A stretch of 64,000 bases of DNA from Odiellus spinosus (taxonomy: Eukaryota > Arthropoda > Arachnida > Opiliones > Phalangiidae): NCBI GenBank assembly GCA_963920705.1, contig OY987226.1, forward strand, positions 5,582,501-5,646,500, written 5' to 3'. A program made the translations under genes and the position numbers. Below are positions 13,201-24,208 of this stretch, one piece after another (positions within the stretch are counted from its first letter, which is position 1; the number at the start of each line of letters is the position of its first letter). The notes beneath the pieces are model-generated. The model ran no database searches. It worked only from the letters and a program-made list of their open reading frames with translations, and was not told the origin of the DNA.

Positions 13201-16200
13201 GACTTTTACGAAAGAATCTTTTGGAAAAGTAAGTCTAGTTTTCTTAGAAATTAGGGGTGTGCGAGAGCTCAATAGAAGCTCGTCAGGATTTTAATCCCGA
13301 GCCTTAAACTCGTCACTGTTTTGAGCCAAAGCACTGCTTAGGAAAATTTTCCTTAAGAATATGTTCTTATAAATTAAAGTTAAATAAAAATTACAAGTTT
13401 AGTTTGTTAATTATAATACTTGATTTTAAATTAATAGTATATAGAACATTTTTAGGCTTGCAATGGAAAGGTTACATCATAAAGGCTGTATAATAAATTC
13501 GGAAAATTTACAGGGCTTAAACACGGCTCAAAACCTAAAAATCAGGACTCCCTCTTATTAATACTTTCAGCATATTCTGTAGTTCCGATTTTATATACAC
13601 ATTGATTCTAATCGGAAAGAAAACTGTGCAATATTAATATTAGCAAAATTAAACTTTTTAAATTTAAATTTAATTAAATTTTTAATGGTAGTATTTGCTA
13701 CATTTTAACTCTTAATTATAATAAACTTTTTTAATTTATATTTGCTTTAGGATGTGGATGGTAGCGAAATGAAGTTGGATTTTACATTTGACTCTGAATT
13801 AGACAGGCTTACCGATGACAAAAATGGAAGTTTGAACATTGGTTCGGTGCCTACTTCTACAGCGCAAGCAACCAATCTCAACACCGTTAACAAGCAACCG
13901 ATTGGCCGAAATATGAATCAGCCTCCTACTTCGTCAGCCTCCACCCCTGTAATCGGAGCCCAGTCTCCTATTTCACCTTCCACTGATGATTTGAATATGA
14001 AAATTGCCTCAGTTAAAAAGGTATGATTTTGCGATACCATTTTTCATGAATTTGCATTCCCTAAATTAAGCAAAGAAATGTAAATTGTTTTATTAGTTAC
14101 CCTAGGGGTGTGCTCGTGGTTTTTGGGCTTTGAGTCGAGTCCTATGGAAAAGCTGTAAATTGTATTCAAAGTTTTAATTTCTACGATAGTGCTTATCTTT
14201 ATTAACTTGAGTGGTTAAATGATTCATATCTCATCATGGGTTGAGAGTGTGATACCCGAATCTCAATCGGGTAATCACATTTTTGGTTACTCTCACGCCC
14301 CTACCTTAAACAGTTTTAACTCTGAACTAAGAATGACTTAGACATTTTATTGGTATTTTAACGAAATAAAGTATATAAATCTTCTCAGGTTTGGGAAATT
14401 ATGCCTTCAATGCCCACGGTAGTGGAACATAGCTCACCCGGTGCGACAAACGTGTCAGGAGCTTCCGCTGTTTCAGAGAAAGTGTCTCAGGTTATATCAT
14501 CTCAAGCTAGCTCAACCTTTGCAACTTTCTCTTCGACAGTCGACCCTAGTAGTTTATCCAGTTACACCAACACTGATGCTTGTTCAAACTCTAACATCAC
14601 TCCTCCTCTCGATGCCACTGCCATGGTTTTCAGGTTAGAATTTTTGAATAAATTTATTGAAGTAAATTGAAAGTCCAATAAAAAAAATTAAAGGTTGAAT
14701 CATTGTTGAACGTTTAGTCTTTGTAGGGACCCTTCGCTATCTCAACAACAGAATCAAGCAAATATGGGAGGCCCACCCAAAATGGGACCCCCAACCATGA
14801 TGGATCAGTCAAATATGTGTAAAGTTAGACCTCAGCAGCAACAACAACAAATGGGCAATTCACAGGCCCAGATGCACCATCAAAATTCTATGCCCGGATC
14901 GTGTTTACCCGGAGGAACTAACCCAGTTAGTCCACCTCCTAACCTATGTAATTTAGAAAACAACCTTTCTGGAATACGTACCATAGCCGGCTTAGCCAAT
15001 TCGGTTCAAGTTGGAATTCCAACAGCCATTCCCAGCCCTCCTACAGTGCTTTTTAATTCGTCGCAACCGGTAAATTACTCCTCCTCGAGTTGTTTAAATC
15101 GTTTTAAAACGATGCCAGAGTCAAATTCGTTTGTCCAGATGCCCCAGACTGGCCTGTATCAGGCTTTGCAAATGGATAGTACTCAGGTTATGTCTCAACA
15201 AAATCGAGCGGCGGTTGTAGCGGCTGCCATGGCCCAGTTTTCCCAACCTCCTCCGCCTCACCACGGTTACCCTCCTCTGGGTACTTTTGGTATTTCTCAT
15301 CAACCATCAAACGCCACTCAATTATCCGGCGCATTTGGACAACAGAGCATGTTTATGCAGACACATCCTCACGGGCCACCTGGTCCACCACCTCCTGGGT
15401 CTCAAGTTGCAACCCAGAAAGACTTATATCCTTCTGCTGGACAGTTTAGGGTGCAAGCGCCTTATGGTCAACCTCAACATGTCACGAATAATCAGGTAAA
15501 AATTTTTTCACTGGATTTTTGTAGAATGCAATATTTTGTTTTGAGTATTGTAGTCTTTAGTAGAAGACTTTAGAAAAAAACCTTCAGGGAAATAGCAAAC
15601 TGTAGATAAATGAATACAACCAGGCTGAACTGATGTATAACTAACTTCATTAAGATTAAATTAGTATAAACTCTCTGAGGTGGGCAAGGACAGGCGAAAA
15701 CCTGGTCCAGGTAAAGAAAAGTTCAGTGTCTCTATCCGGGGGACCTGTGCATATCTATCCCGTGTTTATAGTTAAATCTACATAAAAAGAGTTATAATAT
15801 CAACACCAACTCCCTATTCTCGTAATGTTGAATGTCTCATTGTTGATTAGAATAAAGTTTACTGTTGATCTCGTGGACTAGAAACAAATGACTAGTCTTA
15901 GTATATGAAAAAGTAGGCTAATAGAGCACAAAATTAAATTCTTTTCATCATGCTTCAAACTTCCTTATGAAAGGTTTTTATATATGTCTGGGTACTCTTA
16001 TTATAATGGTCTTGCCCTTTTTGTTTGTTGCTTACGTTCTATCAGCCTCGTATTACTTTTATACGTATGATTTAAATATATCCTTATTTTGAACAAACCA
16101 AATTAGGTTTTGAACCAGCAGAGTTTGCAGAACTCTCACTTGCTAAGCTCGCAGCTTATGTCAACAAGACCTGGCCAAGGGGGTAGTGGTGGTGCCAGCG

Positions 16201-18080
16201 GTCCACAATTACAGACCCTGCATAATCTTCATTCTGTGCAACATACTCCTCAGACTTCGTACTATTCTTCCTCGGCCCAGGCTCAAGCTCCAACTGGATA
16301 TTACCATCCCCAACATCATCAACACGCGGGACAGATAGGAACTCCGGGATCTCCTCTTCAACAACAACATCAGTTTTCTTCCTTGCAAGGATATGGATCG
16401 CAAACTTCGCTAAATTTATTACCAGGAAGTGGTTCGGGAATGACGCATAACTTTCGTAGCTACTCTGGGCATCAGTTTAAGCCATCTAGCGGACAGCTGA
16501 TGGGAGGAATCGCTCCTCCTGGAGATTCTAATCCGCATGGGATGAACCAGCAACAACAGCAGAGAAACCTGATGGATAGCAGCTTATCTAACAAAGGCGG
16601 AGTTTATTCGGCTGGTAATTCTTTATCAAGCAGTACCGTCGCCTCGTCTGTCATGACTTCTGGTTCGACTCTCGTGAACGTAGCATCCCAATTTTCCAAT
16701 AATGCTAAAGTCCAGGGTAACCTACTGCAACAGCAAGGAAATAATTTGAGTGGTGGAAGGGTCTCTAACCCATTGGGATCTAAAGGACCCAGTGGCACCC
16801 CCTACGGATTAAACCAAGGAACGCAGTACAACTTTAATCAGAACAAGTTTGGACAGCCAACATGCGTAAGACCGCAGACAGTTGTTTTACCGCCAGGAAT
16901 TGTACCTAGAGGAGCTCCTCATCATGGCCTTCCACCCCACCATGGACCTCAACATCCGGCCACTATGAATGCGGGAGGTTTGCATTACCCTTCCCCAATT
17001 CAAAGACCACCCGGAGGACAAGGAACAGTGATGGTCTCTTCTCAGTCCACTAACAACCAACTAGATCAATTAAACTTAGGTCAAAACCAAGGCCAATCTG
17101 TACAAAGTAACCAATTGACACAGCAGCCTTTAACTGGGTCTATTCTACAAAATCACAGGAATGCTTCAAATCGTTCCCAGGTTTGTAGTAGTTTCTATTC
17201 TTAAAATTTATGTCTTTATTGAAGTGTTCTTAAGGTCTTTTCAAAGAATAAATCCATGCATTTTTGGTAAGGATAGCCAGCTTAAAATCTAATTCTTAAT
17301 TTGCTTTTACGTCTGTTAAAACTTCAGAACTATTTATTAAAAATTATATTCATCTTAGCTCGTAAAAATTAACTGTCACACATACAAAGTACAGTAACCA
17401 ACGAAATTGTAGTTTGCAAAGCTAAGGCCTTGCAACTATAACTAAATGTGTTATTCCCCTTCAGAATTTCGTTATAACAAAGTTTTACCGTCACTATTTA
17501 GTATCAACAATTGCGTGGCCTAGAAAAAAATTGGGTTTTTAGGCTTACAATGTGATTAAAGTTAGTCCTTATATACATAGGTGCTTATTGTCAAAATCTT
17601 TTTAGATTTAGTTTGAATGATCTTGAAAAAAAAAATTATAATAAATCAGTGAACTTTTTGACTCACTCTCCTAAAATTTCATAGTTATCATCTGCTGAAC
17701 AAGCAAAAATGCGAGCTGAAGCGGTGCAACAAACTCAAATGTTCTTTACGCAAAACAACGCCAGTTCCACGCCTTCAACTTTGTCGACTGTGGGGGAAAC
17801 CGTCAATACTTCCCAATCTTCGCTTATAAATCAACTGAAAGAAAATTCCGCCATGGATAGTGGCGATTCTTCTCTCGTATCCAATTCATCCGATAAAATT
17901 GGTCAAGGAAAATTGGATGATTCCAATAAGGATGGTAATAAGATGACCAATAATGGAATATCAACCTCATCTGGAGTTATCGATCAATCTACTTCTGTCT
18001 CCGAAATTGGAACAGCGACTACAACTGTCGCTTCTTCCAATAACAACACATCCCTCTGTGAAGATTTAAAGAACTTGTGA
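1216..18080 (+). CDS. PRRC2: PRRC2/BAT2-family protein (nocte-like), 5' partial
   Basis: Nineteen exons join in one frame (9,000 nt, 2,999 residues): 1216-1759, 1820-2145, 2209-2504, 4413-5397, 6796-7240, 7315-7511, 7587-7717, 7888-10044, 10134-10383, 10576-10858, 11518-11690, 11769-11993, 12115-12225, 13106-13228, 13751-14020, 14389-14633, 14727-15495, 16107-17180, 17685-18080. Family marks include QQSPFFPQEFPKLAGGD and KLVFSDDED in the BAT2 N-terminal region, VPPRFQKQQ, a long RG/SR/charged exon (7888-10044), SKLPPRLAKQ, HDSGIDVS, TVIFENKNFK, MKLDFTFDSEL, KVWEIMPSMPTV, and a Q/P/S-rich C-terminus. PRRC2 proteins are large, disordered, cytoplasmic RNA- and translation-associated proteins; Drosophila nocte acts in temperature entrainment of the clock. 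The start codon lies upstream of the window. The last exon ends at TGA 18078-18080, but a GTGAGT donor overlaps this stop, so a further exon is possible. Introns carry MITEs and snoRNA candidates. Family assignment is firm; orthologue-level naming is inference. Confidence 0.9.
2898..3402. mobile_element. Nested MITE with TATAGGGAGCTAACAT inverted ends
   Basis: The 16-bp terminus TATAGGGAGCTAACAT at 2898-2913 is repeated in perfect inverted orientation at 3387-3402. The interior is AT-rich and has a smaller palindrome around 3150-3185. No coding capacity was found. It lies inside the larger element at 2546-4381. Confidence 0.6.
3488..3861. mobile_element. MITE with CAGGGCTCCCACC termini
   Basis: Inverted ends CAGGGCTCCCACC / GGTGGGAGCCCTG bound 374 bp of AT-rich DNA. 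The 6-mer CCATAG abuts both ends (3482-3487 and 3862-3867). It shares termini with the elements at 12421-13003 and 62456-63325, the latter with a perfect 8-bp target duplication, so a hAT-like family is likely. It is nested in the element at 2546-4381. Confidence 0.7.
5623..5790. repeat. Imperfect palindrome in PRRC2 intron
   Basis: GCAACCTGACTTGATTCA at 5623-5640 is mirrored by TGAATCAAGTCAGGGTTT at 5773-5790. The GCAACCTGAC motif recurs at about 10900, 27112 and 63875, marking it as the end of a dispersed foldback-type repeat. Confidence 0.55.
6155..6471. mobile_element. MITE with 31-bp perfect inverted termini
   Basis: The terminus starting CAGAAATAGATGAACCG at 6155 is repeated inverted, ending at 6471; about 31 bp match. 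ATAGGAG abuts both ends (6148-6154 and 6472-6478), a 7-bp direct repeat. The 317-bp interior is relatively GC-rich for this window and non-coding. It lies in PRRC2 intron 5398-6795. The intact termini suggest recent insertion. Confidence 0.75.
7757..7820 (+). ncRNA. C/D-box snoRNA-like sequence in PRRC2 intron
   Basis: It has C box ATGATGA (7759-7765), the guide-like stretch AGAGCCAATCCCTT, a C'-like TGTGATAA, and CTGG (7812-7815) in the D-box place. That position is 72 nt before the 3' splice site at 7887, the usual spacing for an intron-encoded C/D snoRNA. It is a paralogue of the better-preserved copy at 23946-24016. The guide can pair with AAGGGAUUGGCUCU, a 28S rRNA segment recalled from memory. 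CTGG instead of CTGA and a missing GTTGA/TCAAC stem suggest it may be a decayed copy. Confidence 0.5.
10420..10500 (+). ncRNA. Possible orphan C/D-box snoRNA in PRRC2 intron
   Basis: Within intron 10384-10575 there is a C-like ATGATGT (10426), D'-like CTGT (10443), C'-like TTGATGA (10466-10472) and D box CTGA (10493-10496). The D box lies 79 nt before the acceptor. The terminal stem is weak and I recognise no rRNA target. It rests on boxes and spacing alone. Confidence 0.3.
12421..13003. mobile_element. Degraded CAGGGCTCCC-family element
   Basis: It begins CAGGGCTCCCA and ends in a decayed inverted terminus TGGTAGCTCTG. The interior repeats CCTATAAATATCCTATAATT-type motifs, shared with the element at 62456-63325. 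Both flanks are T-runs ending in G. It sits in PRRC2 intron 12226-13105. Confidence 0.6.
13570..13705 (+). ncRNA. H/ACA-like snoRNA in PRRC2 intron
   Basis: First hairpin: outer GCATATT…ACTGTGC enclosing inner TCCGATT…AATCGGA, with a pocket on both sides. A hinge with an H-box-like ATATTA (ANANNA) follows. The second hairpin closes with TAGCAAA (13641-13647) and TTTGCTA (13694-13700), directly followed by ACA (13700-13702). It is a paralogue of 24209-24350; inner-stem differences keep pairing (TCCGATT versus TCTGATTT). It lies in intron 13229-13750, with ACA 48 nt before the acceptor. No target is assigned. Confidence 0.5.
14103..14303. mobile_element. Short MITE of the TAGGGGTGTGC family
   Basis: It starts TAGGGGTGTGCTCG and ends with CTCTCACGCCCCTA, an imperfect inverted copy. 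The same start occurs at 2546 and at 13252 (TAGGGGTGTGCGAGAGCTC, other end unresolved), so three members lie in introns of one gene. No clear target duplication was found. Confidence 0.5.
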
Positions 18081-21000
18081 GTGATTGATGTCTTATCATT
18101 TTCTCTTGGGATAAGAAAAAAGTTTATTTTTTAAGTTTTTCTCCTAGTATATTTTTTGCAACTTAATAATTTTTTTTTGTTGATTAGTTTAGAAATTAGA
18201 ATTAAATAAAGGGTGTGTAGGTTATAATTTTTAATACTAGAGAAATTTCTATCTTTTTTTTTTTTTTTCTTTAAGATCTTAACATTAAAGTTTTGCGCTT
18301 GAAAATATAATATAACCAAAAAAGATCACTTTAATATTTCGTGGACTCGTTAAAAAAAATCTTAAAATTAATGTCAAAATCAATTATATCATAAAAACTA
18401 CAGGAAAAAGCGACGATTTAAGTCTTACCAATCAATACAAAAGACAAAAGGAAAGTTTAAAAATAAAAAAAACTAATAGGACCCCCCTCCTACAACAAAA
18501 AACTTTCAAATGAATGTTCGTCACATTTTAGGTGGAAACAAAAATGCAGGTAGACCTTAATTTCAATTTTAAAAATTCATTCGTTCATTAAGAATGATTT
18601 TTTTTTTTCTTTTGGTAAAAAATAATATATTAAGGTGGACCAAAATTTAGTAAATCAATCCCAAAAACGAAATATCTAATATGCGCGACTAACTGGAACT
18701 ATATAAACAAAAAATAAACTCGTACACTCGGATATATACCTAGTGAATGTAGTTCAAGTTCATTAATCTTGGTTTTTTTTTTTTTTTTTTAATTTGGCCA
18801 AAAGAAAAGATATATGATAAATGCTGTAAAGCATTTTTAATATCCATGGTTAAAAGTCTGTATTAACTATTAAACTTATTCTAATTAACTCTAATATTTC
18901 GGAGGTATTGAAAATAAAAAATTTGAACGTTAATTTGAATGGAAGGAAACAAAACGCTCTTAATTTTCACTCCCTTTTAAATTTAGGGGGATAATGATTA
19001 TGCCGAGAATATCGGCGATAAAGCGTTTAAAAATGTATATGTGCACCTTATTTACGTTAGTGTTTAATTTAGTTATCCGTTGTACTTTTTTTCTGGTAGA
19101 TTTGGATACGTTTTTTTGCTGGGGGGTTTTTTAACGTTAGTCTTCACACTTATAAACGTAAGGGGGGCTTTTTTCTGTTTAAAAATGACATTGTACAACG
19201 ATGGATTTGGTCATATATATAAAAAATGGATATTTAACCCCATTTAAAGATCAAAATTGATCTTAACATAAAAATAAATTGCGGGAAATGCTTTAGAAAA
19301 CATGATTTAAAATACGTTTGAAAAAGATTTTGACCAAGCTATGAATCGTAGAAACATAAACATTATGGTGCATACGTAATTACGCGTATGTACTTGCGGG
19401 GGTTTTAAAAAAGAAATGCACAGGATAATTTAAGAACAAAAATGGAATAGGGAAGTTTAAAATAACCGACAAATTTGTTTCGCGTAAAATATCTAATTAC
19501 CGAAACGAAAAAAAAAAAAAAAAAAAAATCCGTTAAAGAAAAAAGATAAAAGAAAATCAAATTTTTGTTTTTCAAAGATGTAAAAACTAACTTGTGTTGT
19601 TTACCCCTTCTTCATATATTCCCAAGAAATAAACTTTAAAACAAAAAAAATACGTCAGCTAAACCTTTTTGGCGAACTATCTTGTGGAAAAATCATGGTA
19701 TTAAACAAAAGTGAATTCGATATATTTAAAAAATTCCCCACCCGATACCAAAAAAGCTACATAATACAATATAAATTAAAAGCGCCCATGTTGTAGTTTA
19801 AAAAGAAAAATTCCTCCCCCAAAAATTAGATGCTCCGCACTCTCCTAAAAAAAATTGAGATTACTAAACCAAAAAATATATATATATAAGACATAAATGA
19901 TGGCCATGTCCAAAATGGGATTTCAGAAAAAATATTTGATTAAAAAATGTGGAAAAAAATAAACATCGTGCGAAAAAATCGTACTCCTGTTCCTTTAAAT
20001 ATAAAATTCCAAAAACCCCTGTGCAGTTTTTTGAAAGAAAAAAAATTAAAAATGTAGTTTTAATCAAACAGGAAACGTTTAATTTCTCCAAACCCTAAAA
20101 AAAAATGAAGTTTTGTGGAAACGGTCGTGTTTTCTACTAAATTAAACTAAACCCAAGCGATTGGAAGTTAAAAACAAACAAAAAAATTCTAAACCGCGTA
20201 CGTAAACTATTTACAGAATAAAAAATAGTTCTCGCGTTAAAATTGTTAGGTATGAAAGCGAGAAATTCTTTCAGTTTTTTGTTTTTCTTATAGATTTGAA
20301 GGAAAAAAATGGGGCGTACGTAAATTTTTAGAAACTTTATATTTTGTTGCGTGTGCATATTTGGTTTAGTACTAATATTAACGATATGATCCTTGCCTAT
20401 ATAAAAAATAAAACAAATTGATATTGTTCAATGTATGATAAAAAATGGGGTAAAAAAGTCATTCTAAAGCTTTTTCTTGGGCATTTTCTTCGAGAGAATG
20501 ACGTGTGCTCTACGAAAGAAAATAATGACAAATGTAATTTTATTTTAAGTTTGTTTCCTTTTACCCCTTTTTCTTCTCAGATCAGAGTTTTTATTTTGGA
20601 TTTTGTTAAGCCAAAATAAATTTGAAAACTAAATTGAAAATAAACCCAATTTTAGCTGCCCTTTATTAATTAAAGAGAAAAAAAATCAACTGCAAAAAAC
20701 ATAAAGTGCGTTTGTAGTTGGATAATTTTTGCTGCAATAATAAAAAATGAAACAAAAAAAGCACTAAAATGATCCATATTTCCTTTTTAAAACTAAACAT
20801 TGTATTTATTGTAATATTTCATACTTAGTTTTTGTTTTTTCTTTATTAAAAAAAAAAAAAAAAACAAAACACAAAACCAACTGAGGAAAAACTCTTTACT
20901 ACTGCTGCCCACAATTTTTATTAATAAATATTTATCGCTGGTTTTGCCAAAAAAAGACAAAAACAAAAAAAAAAAACTTAAACGTTTATATTTCTTGATT

Positions 21001-21215
21001 ATTTCACCACTGTTCATGTGTTATTAAAATTACACTTGAATTACGTGAAGTTCTTTTACGGACATCATGGTTGTGGTGTTTGATTCACTGTTTTATACCA
21101 TGTAGGAAAACAAGAAAAAAACTGTAAATGTTCTATTCACTATGTAGGCCTATTTGTAAAATCTCTACCATCTTGTTATTGGGATAACAAATAAAAATAG
21201 GTTGCTAGAGCTTTT
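18081..21215 (+). other. Probable long 3' UTR of the PRRC2-like gene
   Basis: About 3.1 kb of very AT-rich DNA with many A and T homopolymers (for example around 19509, 20850 and 21215) and no plausible gene. It follows the PRRC2 stop. AATAAA at 21190-21195 is the best poly(A) signal. It could instead be partly intron if the GTGAGT overlapping the stop codon is used. Between 21216 and 21699 I see no gene, only an AT-rich intergenic stretch between converging genes. Confidence 0.5.
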
Positions 21216-21699
21216 TTTTTTTTTTTTTTTATGTGATTATTTGGGCTGATGGAGAATGTCAGCAAACATCAAACTAGCACCAAAAATATTGTACGGTTGT
21301 ATCCAAAACAAACTTCCCTTTTTGATGTTGACCATAGCAAATTGTATACTCAAAGCTAGGCTGTGTGCATAAGGGAAGAGATTTTTAAAGGGCAAATTTC
21401 AAACTCAACTTAACGTTCATAAGTGTCCTCTAACGGAAAAAGTAGGATCTAACAAAACCACTCGCATGTCTGCCTGTTCTTTATCCATAGCAGCCACTGT
21501 TTGCCGTTAGAGGACTCTTATGAATGCTTGGTTTTGTTATTCATTTAGATAGTCCGTTGTTAATAGTAGAGTAGGTAAAGTATAGGGACTACATGTTAGT
21601 CCCTTAATGATGTTAGTCCCTTTAAACCCAAAAAAATTCAGCTTTTGAATTTAAATTTGAAATTTTTATTATTCTTTTATGTATTCCTTTGTACCCGTG

Positions 21700-22646
21700 C
21701 TATAAAACTTCACCCGCTTTGAATAGTTCTGGTGGCTTTCCAAAAGCTTCGTAGTAACAAACCTGGAACAATAATTAGAAGTTTGGTTCTTTTTGAGCTC
21801 CCTCAAATAATAAGTACAATAGGTTCTGCAAGCAAAAACCTGTTAACTATGGTTTTACTATTATATTTAGGCCATTGGCTTAGAGACTAGTACTTAATGG
21901 TAAAAAAATTGTTTTATATCATGAAATATCAGTCTCTAATCTACAGTGGGCTTTACATAGTCAAAAGGCTTCAGAAATATCCTGGTCACAGTTTCGTTGT
22001 GAACAAAATAAACTTTACGATGGTAGTGGCCATGATATATTCCAAGAGTGTAGCTGCGTCAGCTGGAGAATGAGCCAATTTTCCATATTCTATAGCCAAA
22101 CACCCATGAATGTTATTACTCTCCTATAAAATTTGATTTAAATTTAGAATACAATTTGATTTGCTGTTGAAAAAAATCTATGAACTACCAACCGGGGATG
22201 TTACGTGGTTGCACAAATAGTCCCTAACTTCATCAATTGTCGCGTTTTTGTGATCGAAATCTTTTGTCTCATGCTCACACTTTGCTATGGCATCTTTGAG
22301 CTAAAACATTGGTTTTAACTTTTCATTTTAACAAAAATTAAATCACCAAGGATAAATCTATATGTTTACATTGTAATCTTTAGATGAGTCAAACCGGCAT
22401 GTCCTGTATTTTTTCTGGGCTTCTGCATCTTCACTCTTTAAACCCTCTGCAATGAGAAAATTCTTTTACCACCTCAAATATAGCGAGGACATGGATATGT
22501 AAATCCTTACGGCAACTTAGGAATGTAATCCGTTTCGCGATTTGAGACACGTTTACTTTGAACTCTGGTTCTGGACACTGGCCTCTTGTTGGTAATGATA
22601 CCAGAGAAAATACATAGACAGTTCCCAACAATAACCACGGAAACAT
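21700..22646 (-). CDS. Novel small secreted cysteine-containing protein
   Basis: Five minus-strand exons join in frame to 158 residues: 22646-22511, 22446-22370, 22300-22205, 22123-22019, 21762-21700. All introns are GT–AG. The N-terminus (MFPWLLLGTVYVFSLVSLPTRGQC) is a signal peptide; an in-frame upstream ATG at 22664 is also possible. The mature part is about 135 residues with seven cysteines (near residues 24, 45, 62, 79, 101, 111 and 140), two N-x-T/S sites (NVS, NAT) and predominantly helical-looking sequence. AATAAA on the minus strand lies about 30 bp past the stop. I do not recognise the family. It converges on the PRRC2 3' end. Each exon is short, so a simple ORF search hides the gene. 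Confidence 0.75.
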
Positions 22647-22664
22647 ATAGTACGAGCTAATCAT

Positions 22665-23460
22665 ACCAAAGCTCCTTATTACCGCCCCTGTTGTTTTCAA
22701 ATCCCTACCCACGTCTGATTCAAGACGAAAATTTCATTAATTATTAATGCTTTAGTTAGGATCCATTGTTAGTTTATGTAGCAGGTGAATGTACACTATC
22801 TTAATTAACTTCTTTTGACTATGTTTGGTAAAGCCAACAGTGATGCGTGTTGACCGCCTTGCTTTGAATAGTTTATTTGATGAAAGTATTACATTTATTT
22901 TTTAGTCGAGATATAGCGTGGTACTGATCCCCTCTCCTTTAAATGTTTGGATTTGCTTCTGTGGGAATCTTAATTGAAATTTTGGAAAGGACAAAGTTAT
23001 TGATTTAGTCTGTTTCATCAAGAGAAATATTTTCGCTTATGATTTATAGTAACTAAACGTAAACTTGCTCAAACGGCAAATATTAATGGTCTTTATAATT
23101 ATATTTATTAAAGAAAGTAGGTATAGGTCTAAAATTAAACTTTTTGTAAATAAACCGTTTCAAAATTCCCTTAATTTTATTGTAGCTGCGAATGTTCTAT
23201 TCAAATTTGGCGGGAACTTTCGGAGAAGGCAGATTGCGTAGATTATAGAAATAGTTCCATATATTTCTACTCCAATCTGTCTTTATACTTCCTGGAATCT
23301 TTCGGGATTCTCATGCAGAATAAAGGGGGGATTTGAAAATGGGGCAAAACTTGTTGCCCTATAACTAAGCTTAAATACGCGCATTTCTACGCGCAGTACG
23401 GAGAAACTTCCGCTGGTTCTCTCACGTACCAATGAAGAAACGTATCTTTTAAGCTTGTGG
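22665..23460. other. Intergenic region between divergent genes
   Basis: It separates the minus-strand secreted-protein gene from the plus-strand snoRNA host transcript. No exon was recognised. TTTGGCGGGAA at 23206-23216 resembles an E2F site and lies about 250 bp before the host transcript; this is motif resemblance only. Confidence 0.4.
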
Positions 23461-23945
23461 AGCTGCTGGGAGCTTCTACTCCTGTAACTCCTCTTCCTCT
23501 ATGCTTTCCTCTTCTCCCGACAGGTCACGCTGTTTGCTGTCATCAATCATCATGTTGCTGAGCCCGGAGGTCGCCCTGCCCTGGAAATCGGAATCCATTT
23601 TTGGAGAGGACAAGATGTGGGAAAGACGCATTTATACTACCGAAGATATTTTGGTCGTTGTAAGTATTGAAATCTAGAGTAATCTTGGTTTTGTAACGAA
23701 TGTTAGTTGTAAATAACATTTTAATTTCGTTATATATTAAACGAAGTAGTTTGTCAATTAAATATTAACAATAATAATAAGAAATAGAGTTTAGGAAATG
23801 TGACTCTGACTGAGGCATGCTTAATCGCCATGTTAAGCCTTGTAAGAAATGTTAATCCTAATCTCAGAGTTAAAAGATAACTTTATGTATGGTTGAATTC
23901 TTAAAGTCCGCCAATTTCGGGGTATATTATGAATACTTTTGTTTT

Positions 23946-24016
23946 GTTGAAATGATGATCTAATAGAGCCAATCCCTTGAATTTGTTGTGATAACACATG
24001 TCTATTACTGATCAAC
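23946..24016 (+). ncRNA. C/D-box snoRNA, host intron 1
   Basis: Terminal stem GTTGA (23946-23950)/TCAAC (24012-24016), C box ATGATGA (23952-23958), guide-like AGAGCCAATCCCTT before a D'-like TTGA, C' TGTGATAA, and D box CTGA (24008-24011). The D box is 74 nt before the acceptor. The guide is complementary to AAGGGAUUGGCUCU of 28S rRNA as I remember it, a region methylated under U32/U51-type guides. The exact homologue is not assigned. A paralogue lies at 7757-7820. Confidence 0.7.
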
Positions 24017-24208
24017 ATAGTCTTAGTGTTTTAAAATTAATCGAGCCAAATTTGTGGTTATAATTTGAGATGATAAATATTGCAGAAAGAACCTGGAGAT
24101 AAATTAATGATGGAAATAATTCACCAAAGGATGTGAAATATAAAATATACGTACCTATCGCGGGTATGTTTTTAGAAAAGTAAGTCCAATTTCACTTGTA
24201 TAAGTTAA

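Noticed and set aside
19864..21017. Several Phe/Lys-rich minus-strand ORFs
   Set aside because: Composition is just that of A/T homopolymer-rich 3' UTR DNA, and no splice partners were found.
23501..24136. Treating the snoRNA host as a protein-coding gene
   Set aside because: The frame closes in exon 2 after 69 residues, later exons are stop-rich, and I know no homologue; kept as a finding, not as a CDS.
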